Below, piece after piece: positions 1 through 6,405 of a DNA stretch of 6,888 bases. The notes beneath the pieces are model-generated. The model did not search any database, had not been told where the DNA came from, and saw nothing but the letters and a program-made list of their open reading frames with translations. Positions within the stretch are counted from its first letter, which is position 1; each line of letters begins with the position of its first letter. Both the position numbers and the translations under genes were made by a program. The DNA is from JBGTBQ01 sp041749275. Lineage in GTDB: Bacteria; Acidobacteriota; Blastocatellia; Pyrinomonadales; Pyrinomonadaceae. The stretch spans positions 1-6,888 of the forward strand of contig JBGTBQ010000120.1 of assembly GCA_041749275.1 (NCBI GenBank), read 5' to 3'.

Positions 1-1
1 C

Positions 2-706
2 TCGCGCGACGCGGGCGTGCGCGCCGTGCTGGTGATGCCGACCGATGCGCCGCGGATGAAGCTGGCGGCGGCGAAGTCTTACGGCGCGGAGGTCGTCCAT
101 TACGACCGGCAGCGCGACGACCGCGAGCAGGTGGCGCGCGAAGTGGCCGAGCGCGGCGAGTTGGTGCTCGTGCCGCCTTACGACGATTACTTTGTGATGG
201 CGGGACAGGGAACCTGCGCGCTGGAATTTTTGGAAGACGTGCCCGACCTCGACGCGCTCATCGCGCCGTGCGGCGGCGGCGGTCTGTTCGCCGGCATGAG
301 TATGGCGGCGAAGGCCGTCAATCCCGACGTGCGCTGCTTCCCCATCGAGTCGGAGCTGTCGGACGACACGCGCCAGTCGTTCGTTAAGGGCGAGCGCGTC
401 ACGATTCCACCGCCGCCGACCATCGCCGACGGGATGCGTACCACTTCGCCGGGCGTGCTGACCTTCCCCGTCGTGCAAAAGATGGCGGAGGACGTGCTGA
501 CCGTCTCGGAGGATGAGATCGTCGAGACGATGCGCTTCCTCCTCTTCCGCCTGAAAATGCTCGTCGAGCCGACGGGCGCGGTCGCCGCCGCCGCCGCCCT
601 CTTCAACAAATTGCCCTCCGACATTCGCCGCGTCGGCGTCATCCTCTCCGGCGGCAACGTTGACCCGGACGCGCTCGCGCGGATCGTCCATAGCAACTTG
701 ATGTGA
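2..706 (+). CDS. Serine/threonine dehydratase or serine racemase-like PLP enzyme, 5'-truncated
   Basis: This is the C-terminal 234 residues of a fold-type II PLP enzyme that deaminates or racemises hydroxy-amino acids (L-Thr, L-Ser or threo-3-hydroxyaspartate) in the cytoplasm. The frame is open to the left edge, so the catalytic lysine region (roughly 90 residues of a usual ~320) lies outside; the GTG at 17 is internal. Visible marks are a VMPTDAPRMK segment at the start, AGQGTCALEF, the glycine loop CGGGGLFAG (codons from 269) that binds the PLP phosphate, TIADGMR, and SGGN (647-658) near the end, which contacts the PLP ring. The IESELSDD segment aligns with the divalent-metal site of eukaryotic serine racemase (Glu, Ser for Ala, Asp retained). 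No ACT or IlvA regulatory domain follows, so biosynthetic IlvA is unlikely. Family is secure; the substrate cannot be fixed. It converges on the GH31 gene. Confidence 0.9.
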   Translation, partial: SRDAGVRAVLVMPTDAPRMKLAAAKSYGAEVVHYDRQRDDREQVAREVAERGELVLVPPYDDYFVMAGQGTCALEFLEDVPDLDALIAPCGGGGLFAGMSMAAKAVNPDVRCFPIESELSDDTRQSFVKGERVTIPPPPTIADGMRTTSPGVLTFPVVQKMAEDVLTVSEDEIVETMRFLLFRLKMLVEPTGAVAAAAALFNKLPSDIRRVGVILSGGNVDPDALARIVHSNLM

Positions 707-732
707 AGGAGCCGGAACGGGGAGATGGCGTA

Positions 733-753
733 AGGCGCTGATCGTAAGCGCCT
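733..753. terminator. Hairpin in the convergent gap, possible terminator
   Basis: A 7-bp perfect stem, AGGCGCT (733-739) with AGCGCCT (747-753), closes a 7-nt loop 27 bases after the dehydratase stop, in the gap between two convergent genes. Position fits a terminator usable from either side, but no clear T-run follows on either strand. The rest of the 707-836 gap shows no gene and no stronger structure. Confidence 0.35.
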
Positions 754-836
754 CCTTCACGGTTGTCGTTACGGAGCTTTCAAACAGCGGATTCGAGAAG
801 CTACCGATAAGAGAGGCCGCGCCCGCCTTCGGCTCG

Positions 837-3359
837 TTATGGAACGAGCTTGATGACGGTGCGCGGCTTCTCCGGAGAAGCGATGGACTCCGAAGAGAGC
901 GTCAACCGTCGCGCCGTCTCGTCAAACTTCATCTCGACTTTATCCTTCATCTCGTCTATCAAAACTTCGCGGGGGCGCGCGTTGACGTTGAGAACCTCGA
1001 CGGAAGAGATGCGCTTCGGAGATTGATAAGACTCCGAGCGCCCCGGCCCGATGCGAATCTCGTTCCCGCTGAGGTCAACGGACAGGCGGCGAGACGCGCC
1101 GCGCGCGTACTCGTACCCTTCGCCCGCGTCTTCGTAAAAGCGGCTCGCGTTGTCCTTGCCCCAGACCACCGTCAGCGTGAGCGGCGTGCGCGCCATCTCG
1201 CCCGTGTGTTGCACGGGGGCTTGCGTCGGGATGACGGCGCCGACGCGCGCGAAGAGCGGGAGCCGGTCGAGCGGCGCTTCGACCATCGCCTCCTTGCCGC
1301 CTTCGTAACGCTGGCCCGTCCACCAGTCAACCCACGCATCGCCCTTCGGGAAGTAGACGCGGCGCTTTACGACGCCTTCGGTGACGACCGGCGCGACGAG
1401 CAAATCACGCCCGACGAGATACTGATCTTCGACGAGATAGGTGCGGTCGTCGTCCGGGTACTCGAACCAGAGCGGGCGCATCGGCGGAGCGCCCGTCTCG
1501 GTGTGTTCGTGGAAAAGCGAATAGATGTAGGGCAGCAGCTTGTAGCGCAACTCAATCGTCGCGCGGTTGATGTCGGTGAACGCGGGGCCGTAGGCGAAAG
1601 GCTCGTGCGGCTTCGAGGCGGCCTCGGAGTGCGAGCGGAGGAAGGGCGTCAGCGTCGCGGCCTGAAGCCAGCGCGCGTAGAGTTCGGGTGAAGGGTTTCC
1701 CGAAAACCCGCCTACGTCCGCGCCGACCAGCGCGACGCCCGACACGCCGAGGTTCGTGAGCATCGGAATCGAGAGGCGCAGGTGATCCCACGTCGCAATG
1801 TTATCGCCCGTCCAGATGGCGGAGAAGCGCTGGATGCCCGCATAGCCCGCGCGCGTCAGCACGAAGGGGCGCTCGTTCGGTCTGAGCTTTTTCACCCCCT
1901 CGAACGTCGCGCGCGCCATCTGCATCCCGTAAACGTTGTGGTAGCGCGCGTGCGTGTCGGGCGCTCCGTCGCCGAAGTGCTTGACGGTGACGGGGAAAGT
2001 CTTCAAAGGGTGATGGTAGATGTCCGGCTTCGGCGTCGTGTCGTTGAGGAAGGTCGCCGGCTCGTTCATGTCGTTCCAGAAACCGGCGACGCCTTCGTCG
2101 AGGTGCTTCTGGTAGTAGGAGCCGAACCATTCGCGCGCCTTCGGGTCGGTGAAGTCGGGGAAGGCGCAGACGCCGGGCCAGACGCTCGCGCGAAACTCCG
2201 TGCCGTCCGCCGCCTTGACGAAGTGGCCGCCCGCCTTGCCTTCCTTATACACGTCGTAGTTCTCGTCGTACTTGACGCCGGGGTCAATGATAAGAACGGT
2301 GCGGATGCCCTCCTTGCGAAGATCGCTGATTAACTTCGAGGGGTCTGGAAAACGCGTCTTGTCCCACGTGAAGACGCGATAGCCTTCCATGTAATCAATG
2401 TCGAGATAGAGCACGTCGAGCGGCGTGCGCGACTCGCGGAACCCGCGCGCGATCTCGCGCACCTTTGCTTCCGGAAAGTAAGACCAGCGCGACTGCTGGT
2501 TGCCGAGCGCCCAGAGCGGCGGCAGGGGCGTGCGGCCCGTGAGGTCGGTATAGTCGCGTTGGATATTTTTCGGCGAGCGCTCTTTGCCGCCCGTAAAGAT
2601 GTAATAGTTCAACTCGCCGCCCGCGACGCCGAAGGTGTAGCGCGCGGGATCGGTCTTGCCCATGTCGAAGTAGGTGCGCGTCGTGTTGTCGAGGAAGATG
2701 CCGTAGGCCGTGCCCTTGCCCTGTTCGTGCCGGAGCGCGGTGAAGAAGCCGATGGATTGATAGATGGGGTCGAGGCCGCGCGGGTAGCCGTAGGTGTCCG
2801 TGTTCCACATCACCATCTGCTGCGTGTGGCGCGACATGGGCATCGCCTTCTCGCCAAAGCCGTAGTAGGTCTCCCACTCGACGCGACGCTTCGACGTTTC
2901 AATAGCGCCCGTCTCAAGATCAATCGAGGTGGGGCGCGCGGGGTCGTCCTCGACGATGGGACGCCCCATGCCGTCCAACACGGTGACGAGGAACGGGCGG
3001 CGGCGGATGATGACGCTGGTACCGTTGAGCGACGAGATTTTTATTTGCGCGGGCGCTTCCTCGATCTTCGTGGTGACGACTTTGCGGTCTTTCGATTCGA
3101 TGGCGTAAGAGAAGTCGCGCTCGAACGTCCCGCGCGGGGCGAGGCGCACGCGCACCGTCTCGATGTCGCGGAACGTGACCGCGACCCGCGCCCCCGAAGC
3201 GAGCGTCAGCACGACGCCATCCGCCACGCGCTCGACCCTTCGCACGTCGCCCGCCACGCGCCACGCGGCGAGGGTTTCAGTGGGCAGGGCGAAGAGGACG
3301 AAAAAGAGGAGCGGGAGGACGGCGTGGAGTGGATGACGTTTTATGTTCATGTGTCGCAT
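837..3359 (-). CDS. Exported GH31 alpha-glucosidase
   Basis: Complete 840-residue retaining glycoside hydrolase of family 31, expected to release glucose from the non-reducing ends of alpha-glucosides outside the cytoplasm. Residues 5-31 look like a signal peptide (NIKR, then a Leu/Phe-rich core, likely cut after Thr-Leu-Ala31). An N-terminal beta-sandwich (about 35-265) with YGFGEK at 166-171 precedes the TIM barrel (about 275-610). LYLDIDYMEGYRVFTWD begins at 318. Nucleophile is Asp430 in GFWNDMNEP and the acid/base is Asp519 in WTGDN; RSH at 574-576 and GADVGGFSG at 546-554 are also typical. A C-terminal sandwich and a DUF5110-like region (about 725-800) complete it. The WNDMNEP form favours alpha-glucosidase over alpha-xylosidase. 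No strong ribosome site is seen for Met1 (3359); Met4 at 3350 has GAG nine bases ahead and may be the true start. The stop is TAA. Its promoter region holds the 3402-3491 palindrome. Confidence 0.95.
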   Translation of the reverse strand: MRHMNIKRHPLHAVLPLLFFVLFALPTETLAAWRVAGDVRRVERVADGVVLTLASGARVAVTFRDIETVRVRLAPRGTFERDFSYAIESKDRKVVTTKIEEAPAQIKISSLNGTSVIIRRRPFLVTVLDGMGRPIVEDDPARPTSIDLETGAIETSKRRVEWETYYGFGEKAMPMSRHTQQMVMWNTDTYGYPRGLDPIYQSIGFFTALRHEQGKGTAYGIFLDNTTRTYFDMGKTDPARYTFGVAGGELNYYIFTGGKERSPKNIQRDYTDLTGRTPLPPLWALGNQQSRWSYFPEAKVREIARGFRESRTPLDVLYLDIDYMEGYRVFTWDKTRFPDPSKLISDLRKEGIRTVLIIDPGVKYDENYDVYKEGKAGGHFVKAADGTEFRASVWPGVCAFPDFTDPKAREWFGSYYQKHLDEGVAGFWNDMNEPATFLNDTTPKPDIYHHPLKTFPVTVKHFGDGAPDTHARYHNVYGMQMARATFEGVKKLRPNERPFVLTRAGYAGIQRFSAIWTGDNIATWDHLRLSIPMLTNLGVSGVALVGADVGGFSGNPSPELYARWLQAATLTPFLRSHSEAASKPHEPFAYGPAFTDINRATIELRYKLLPYIYSLFHEHTETGAPPMRPLWFEYPDDDRTYLVEDQYLVGRDLLVAPVVTEGVVKRRVYFPKGDAWVDWWTGQRYEGGKEAMVEAPLDRLPLFARVGAVIPTQAPVQHTGEMARTPLTLTVVWGKDNASRFYEDAGEGYEYARGASRRLSVDLSGNEIRIGPGRSESYQSPKRISSVEVLNVNARPREVLIDEMKDKVEMKFDETARRLTLSSESIASPEKPRTVIKLVP

Positions 3360-3401
3360 CTCGCGTTTTCTTTATTGGGTTGTGCGTTTGGTGAGCGGGA
3401 C

Positions 3402-3491
3402 TTCACCACGGAGACACAGAGGACACGGAGATAGCACGGAGAGTTGAATTCCTCTGTGCCCCCTCCGTGTCCTCTGTGTCTCCGTGGTGAA
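3402..3491. repeat. Perfect 29-bp inverted repeat, 32-bp loop
   Basis: The arms at 3402-3430 (starting TTCACCACGGAGACACAGAG) and 3463-3491 are exact reverse complements over all 29 bases. The 32-bp spacer itself has a partly complementary CACGGAG / CTCTGTG pair and a central GAATTC at 3446-3451. It sits between the stop of the six-cysteine gene (3533) and the start of the GH31 gene (3359), so any read-through transcript would fold into a long hairpin. From memory, this CCACGGAGACACAGAGG motif is a dispersed intergenic repeat in many acidobacterial, planctomycete and related genomes, and its translation (TTETQRTRR) is a common spurious peptide. There is no transposase and no obvious target duplication. 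A role as terminator, attenuator or non-autonomous mobile palindrome is inference. Confidence 0.9.
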
Positions 3492-3532
3492 TCTCAATGC
3501 CGCTTCACTCAAGATGAGAGTAACCTCACATG

Positions 3533-3976
3533 CTACCGTGGATTGCCGCGCTGCTCGCAGAACTGCTGCACCTGTTGGAAGAGTTGCCCGCACTGCTTCT
3601 CCGCCGACAGACCGTATCGCTCGCACTCGCGCATCTGCCATTGAATGCTCTTGACGAACTCGTTCTGCCGCGGCACCTCGTCGCAGAAGCCCGGCGTCGC
3701 GCGGCTCGCTTCGAGGCAACTCCGCAGAAACAGATTCGTCTTGAGTAGCTCGCCTAAGCCTGTGCTCCGTTGGTGGCGAGCGATGCCTTCATCGAGACAG
3801 CCCCGCTGATCCGTCAGCCGCCCGAACTCCGCCCCCTCGCTATATGCCTGTTTCCCGCTCTCGACGAAGGCCGGCCCGTGCTTCTTCACGAGATAGACGC
3901 CCCCCGCGATGAGCACGATGAGGAGCGCCACGCCGAGCGCGCCGGTGATGAGCAGCACTTTGGCCCAAGTCGGCAT
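3533..3976 (-). CDS. Hypothetical membrane-anchored six-cysteine protein
   Basis: I do not recognise this 147-residue protein. It starts MPTWAK, followed by one hydrophobic helix (about residues 7-30, Leu/Ile/Val/Gly-rich) ending in the positive pair KK31-32. The remainder, about 115 residues, is soluble, charged and rich in Gln/Glu/Arg. Six cysteines (60, 87, 98, 118, 129, 140) fall in this part, the last four 11, 20 and 11 residues apart, so three disulfides are possible if the domain is outside the membrane. KK after the helix argues somewhat for the opposite topology, so orientation is open. The ATG at 3974-3976 is the only available start, as an in-frame stop lies at 3995-3997; no Shine-Dalgarno is visible. 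The stop is TAG. Codon use matches its neighbours and the internal composition looks coding. It lies 69 bp downstream of the amidohydrolase and 173 bp upstream of the GH31 gene; co-transcription is possible but unproven. Confidence 0.75.
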   Translation of the reverse strand: MPTWAKVLLITGALGVALLIVLIAGGVYLVKKHGPAFVESGKQAYSEGAEFGRLTDQRGCLDEGIARHQRSTGLGELLKTNLFLRSCLEASRATPGFCDEVPRQNEFVKSIQWQMRECERYGLSAEKQCGQLFQQVQQFCEQRGNPR

Positions 3977-4018
3977 GGGAAAATCAGTAAGCAGTTAAAG
4001 CAATTAGAGAATTTGGAA

Positions 4019-4034
4019 ATTTCAACTTTGAAAT
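4019..4034. repeat. Short AT-rich palindrome in a 69-bp gap
   Basis: ATTTCAA (4019-4025), CT, TTGAAAT (4028-4034) is a perfect 7-bp inverted repeat with a 2-bp spacer, inside the AT-rich gap 3977-4045 that separates the amidohydrolase stop from the six-cysteine start. It could be a regulator site for the latter gene. The surrounding run also resembles dispersed intergenic repeats whose translation reads like FEISNF, which I recall from several phyla; here it reads SDFKVEISKFSN. No convincing -35/-10 pair was found around it. Confidence 0.4.
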
Positions 4035-4045
4035 CAGAGAGACCT

Positions 4046-5911
4046 TCAGCGCCTGCCGCCTGCCGCCTGCCGACCGTTCCTTTCATAGACGACGCGACCG
4101 TTGAAGACGGTCATGTCCGCCCCGGTCTTCAAAATCTCGCGCGGCTCTATCGTCAAGAGGTCTTGCGTGTGGACGACGAGATCGGCGAGCATCCCGGCGA
4201 CAACCTGTCCCTTCTCTTTCTCCTCGAACGAGGCATACGCCGATTCAGCCGTGTAGCAGCGGATGGCGTCGGCCATCGAGAGCCGCTCCTGCGGCCACCA
4301 GCCGCCGGGCGGGTCGGCGTCTTCCGCGCTCTGGCGCGTGACGGCGGCGTAGAGTCCGAGGTAAGGATTGATCGGCTCGACCGGCCAGTCCGTGCCGAAA
4401 GCGACATGAACGCCGAACGATTGCATCGTGTGCCACGAATAAGCGCCGAGCACGCGATACTCGCCGAGTCTGTCCTGCGCCCAGCGCTTGTCCGAGATGG
4501 CGTGCGACGGCTGCATCGAGGCGACGACGCCCCAAGCACGAAAGCGCGCGAAGTCGGTCGGCGCGACGACCTGCGCGTGCTCGACGCGGTGACGGGCTGC
4601 GCCGGATGGGCCATCGCCGCTATGTTGATAGTCAAGATATGCCTTGCCGAAAGTGAACTCACCCTTTCTCAAGATGTTCGGGTCGTAGGTGGTGAAGCCC
4701 GAAGCCGGCCCGCCCGCGCTTGGCATTCCCGCGGAAGCCGGACGCATGTTCGCTTTGTAAGCCGCCTCGAACCCATCGAGCGCCATGCGGTTCGCCCTGT
4801 CGCCGATAGCATGAAGCGCGATTTGAAATCCTTCTTTGTGACGCTCGACGATCATCCGCGTCAACTCTTCCGGCGGGCGGCGCGGGATGCCGCTGTTGGC
4901 GGGGTCGTCCGAGAAGGGCGCGAGCATGGCGGAGGTGCGCGAGCCGAGCGTGCCGTCCACGTAGCCCTTGAGCGCGCCGAGCCGGAGCCGGAGCGGTTCA
5001 TCCTTGAACGCGGCGAACTCCGCGCGCTGTCGCTTGAGCGTCTCGATTGAATCGTTGAAGTCCTGCCACTCGGAGACGCGCACCGTGAGCTTGTCTTGTT
5101 TGAGAAGCGCACGGTAGAGCTTCGTCGTCTCGTAGCCGGAGTTGTCCTGAACAGACGTGATGCCGTAACGCCGCGCCTCCGCGAGAGCGCGCACGGCGGC
5201 CTCCATGCGCTCGTCGTCGGTGGACGCGGGCACGATGCGCCCGACGAGACCGGCGGCGGTTTCTTTAAGAATGCCGGTCGGCTCGCCCGCCGGGTCGTGC
5301 AGAATCTCGCCGCCTTCGGGCGCGCGAGTCTCGCGCGTCACGCCTGCCTGTCGCAGCGCCGGCGTGTTCGCCCAGCTTACGTGCCCGTCCACGCGCTGAA
5401 GGAAGACAGGGTTGTTTGGCGCGACCTCGTCCAAATCCGCGCGCGTCGGCCACTCGCCGCCCCACAGCGTATGATCCCACCCGCGTCCCAGAATCCACGC
5501 GCCGGGTTTTACCTGAGCCACGCGCGCCGCCACGCGCCGCTTCGCTTCGGCGAGCGTCTGCGCGCCGTTCAACTCGACGCGGAGCAGCGCGAGTCCGCCG
5601 CCGAGAAAATGGATGTGCGCGTCGTTGAAGCCGGGCGTGACCAGCCGGCCCCGGAGGTCAATCATGCGCGCGCCGCGATAACCGGCGCGTATTTCGCGCG
5701 TCGTGCCGACGGCGACGATACGCGCGCCGTCAATCGCCACGGCCTCAGCCACCGTTCCGCGCGCGTCCGCCGTGAAGACCTTGCCGTTGAAGAGGACGAG
5801 GCTCACGGCGCGCTGCCGCCGTTGCGCGGAGGAGGCCGAACCCGCGCCGAACATGGCGAGGCAGAGAGAGAAGACGAGTGCGAAGGCGGTTGTGTTGCGA
5901 AAGCGCATCAT
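4046..5911 (-). CDS. Exported amidohydrolase, Amidohydro_3/YtcJ family
   Basis: Complete 621-residue metal-dependent hydrolase of the amidohydrolase superfamily, acting on C-N bonds of amides or cyclic imides; the substrate is unknown. Residues 3-29 look like a signal peptide (RFRN, a hydrophobic core, then SASSA-Q), so it is likely periplasmic or secreted. The N-terminal beta-sandwich has LFNGKVFTAD (40-49). The barrel opens with GFNDAHIHF: metal ligands His99 and His101. Lys315 in LKGYVDG is the candidate bridging lysine; His367 (LHAIGD), His445 (VEHAQ) and Asp508 (FGTDWP) complete the usual set. LADLVV and the final beta strands close the sandwich. Oddities are a roughly 50-residue Ala/Gly/Ser/Pro-containing insertion at 388-440 and a tail NGRQAAGGRR coded by a 7-bp tandem repeat. 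Start is ATG at 5909-5911 or the adjacent ATG at 5906-5908; no ribosome site is visible. The stop is TGA. Confidence 0.92.
   Translation of the reverse strand: MMRFRNTTAFALVFSLCLAMFGAGSASSAQRRQRAVSLVLFNGKVFTADARGTVAEAVAIDGARIVAVGTTREIRAGYRGARMIDLRGRLVTPGFNDAHIHFLGGGLALLRVELNGAQTLAEAKRRVAARVAQVKPGAWILGRGWDHTLWGGEWPTRADLDEVAPNNPVFLQRVDGHVSWANTPALRQAGVTRETRAPEGGEILHDPAGEPTGILKETAAGLVGRIVPASTDDERMEAAVRALAEARRYGITSVQDNSGYETTKLYRALLKQDKLTVRVSEWQDFNDSIETLKRQRAEFAAFKDEPLRLRLGALKGYVDGTLGSRTSAMLAPFSDDPANSGIPRRPPEELTRMIVERHKEGFQIALHAIGDRANRMALDGFEAAYKANMRPASAGMPSAGGPASGFTTYDPNILRKGEFTFGKAYLDYQHSGDGPSGAARHRVEHAQVVAPTDFARFRAWGVVASMQPSHAISDKRWAQDRLGEYRVLGAYSWHTMQSFGVHVAFGTDWPVEPINPYLGLYAAVTRQSAEDADPPGGWWPQERLSMADAIRCYTAESAYASFEEKEKGQVVAGMLADLVVHTQDLLTIEPREILKTGADMTVFNGRVVYERNGRQAAGGRR
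4051..4071. repeat. Three perfect 7-bp tandem copies (GCCTGCC)
   Basis: GCCTGCC is repeated exactly three times at 4051-4057, 4058-4064 and 4065-4071. It lies inside the last codons of the amidohydrolase gene and encodes most of the QAAGGRR tail. Since 7 is not a multiple of 3, gain or loss of one copy would change the reading frame and the protein's last residues. Similar GGCAGGC heptad arrays are common intergenic microsatellites in other GC-rich bacteria (recalled, not checked). Confidence 0.85.
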
Positions 5912-6000
5912 AAAAATTCGTCGGAGTTGGAATCGGAAAGACGTTGACTTTTATATCACCAAACGGGCGGCGCGTTGAAGGTCAATTCGCCACCGGGCGC

Positions 6001-6017
6001 GCGGGCGGCTCGCCTGC
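6001..6017. repeat. GC-rich hairpin repeat (GCGGGCG-GCT-CGCCTGC)
   Basis: GCGGGCG (6001-6007) pairs with CGCCTGC (6011-6017) over seven base pairs, including one G-T wobble, around a GCT loop. From memory this matches a dispersed bacterial repeat whose translation contains AGGSPAL; here one frame reads RAGGSPALS. It lies 18 bp before the four-unit hairpin cluster. Confidence 0.5.
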
Positions 6018-6035
6018 ATTGAGCGCGTGTCTCAA

Positions 6036-6195
6036 AAGCCCCGTGAGGGGCGGAATATTTGTCGCCCGCGCCGCTCTCCCCTTGTTCTTTCAAGCCCCGG
6101 AGGGGCGGCAGCGCCTACCATGTCGCTCCTCACGGAGCTTCAGCGACCTCGTGTCACGCGACGGGCTATAAACATTCCGCTCCTCACGGAGCTTC
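6036..6195. repeat. Cluster of four small hairpin repeats in both orientations
   Basis: Units at 6036-6053 and 6092-6108 read in plus orientation; units at 6124-6141 and 6178-6195 read in minus orientation and are identical to each other over 18 bp. Each has a 5-bp stem: GCCCC-GTGA-GGGGC, GCCCC-GGA-GGGGC, and twice (minus strand) GCTCC-GTGA-GGAGC. The C-G to T-A swap preserves pairing. The first unit and the last, inverted unit are alike over 33 bp including the tail (GGAATATTTGTCGCCCG versus GGAATGTTTATAGCCCG). The outer two units face each other, as do the inner two, so the block is a nested imperfect palindrome. I recall similar AAGCTCCGTAGGAGCG-type repeats in several phyla; no transposase is present here. 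Confidence 0.85.
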
Positions 6196-6381
6196 GGCAC
6201 ATGGCTTTTTAGACATGCTCTAAACAGTCGCACACGATTACAAGTCGCTTTTTACTGAGATTGCCGCCGAGGCGAGTCAGTCCAGACGGCGGTGTTGAAA
6301 AGTGTGAGAGTTCTACTCTGATGCGCGGGCGCGCGTAGTTCCGTTCGGCAAGGGTCGGTACAATTTCAAACGGGTCAGTCG

Positions 6382-6399
6382 GCTCACACGACTGTGAAC
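6382..6399 (-). terminator. Stem-loop just after hypE, possible terminator
   Basis: On the minus strand GTTCACA, loop GTCG, then TGTGAGC forms a 7-bp stem with one T-G wobble, starting 6 bases after the hypE stop. Position suits termination of the hyp transcript. There is no T-run after it, so an intrinsic terminator is not demonstrated. Confidence 0.3.
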
Positions 6400-6405
6400 G
6401 TCCGG

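Larger units (their letters stand above)
5912..6405. other. 494-bp gene-free stretch rich in hairpin repeats
   Basis: No coding region is supportable between the amidohydrolase start and the hypE stop. The part at 5912-5997 should hold the amidohydrolase promoter; a TATAAA (minus strand, 5950-5955) is present but without a well-spaced -35. Positions 6001-6017 form one hairpin, 6036-6195 hold four related hairpin units, 6264-6292 can pair CCGCCG with CGGCGG across an 18-nt loop, and 6382-6399 hold a stem just after hypE. The part at 6200-6380 has no recognised gene, RNA or repeat. Confidence 0.7.

Noticed and set aside
800..836. Terminator hairpin directly after the GH31 stop
   Set aside because: Only 3-4 bp stems (GCCG/CGGC) are possible and there is no T-run.
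1023..3434. Several plus-strand open frames (1023-1691, 1782-2333, 2559-3434) opposite the GH31 gene
   Set aside because: All are antisense shadows of a gene with intact catalytic motifs; their translations are Arg/Ala/Val-rich without domains.
3372..3719. A minus-strand 115-codon frame across the palindrome
   Set aside because: Its C-terminal part is translated repeat (TTETQRTRR, CPLCLRGE) and the rest overlaps the six-cysteine gene in another frame.
3770..5050. A 426-codon open frame on the plus strand
   Set aside because: It lies antisense to the amidohydrolase and the six-cysteine gene, is Arg/Ala/Val-rich and has no recognisable motif; long antisense frames are expected in GC-rich genes.
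5950..5955. TATAAA (minus strand) as -10 of the amidohydrolase promoter
   Set aside because: The nearest TTGACC-like -35 (5980-5985) is about 24 bases away, too far for a standard sigma-70 promoter.
6036..6195. Possible CRISPR array
   Set aside because: The units are in mixed orientation, irregularly spaced (about 39-56 bases), imperfect between orientations, and no cas gene is visible.
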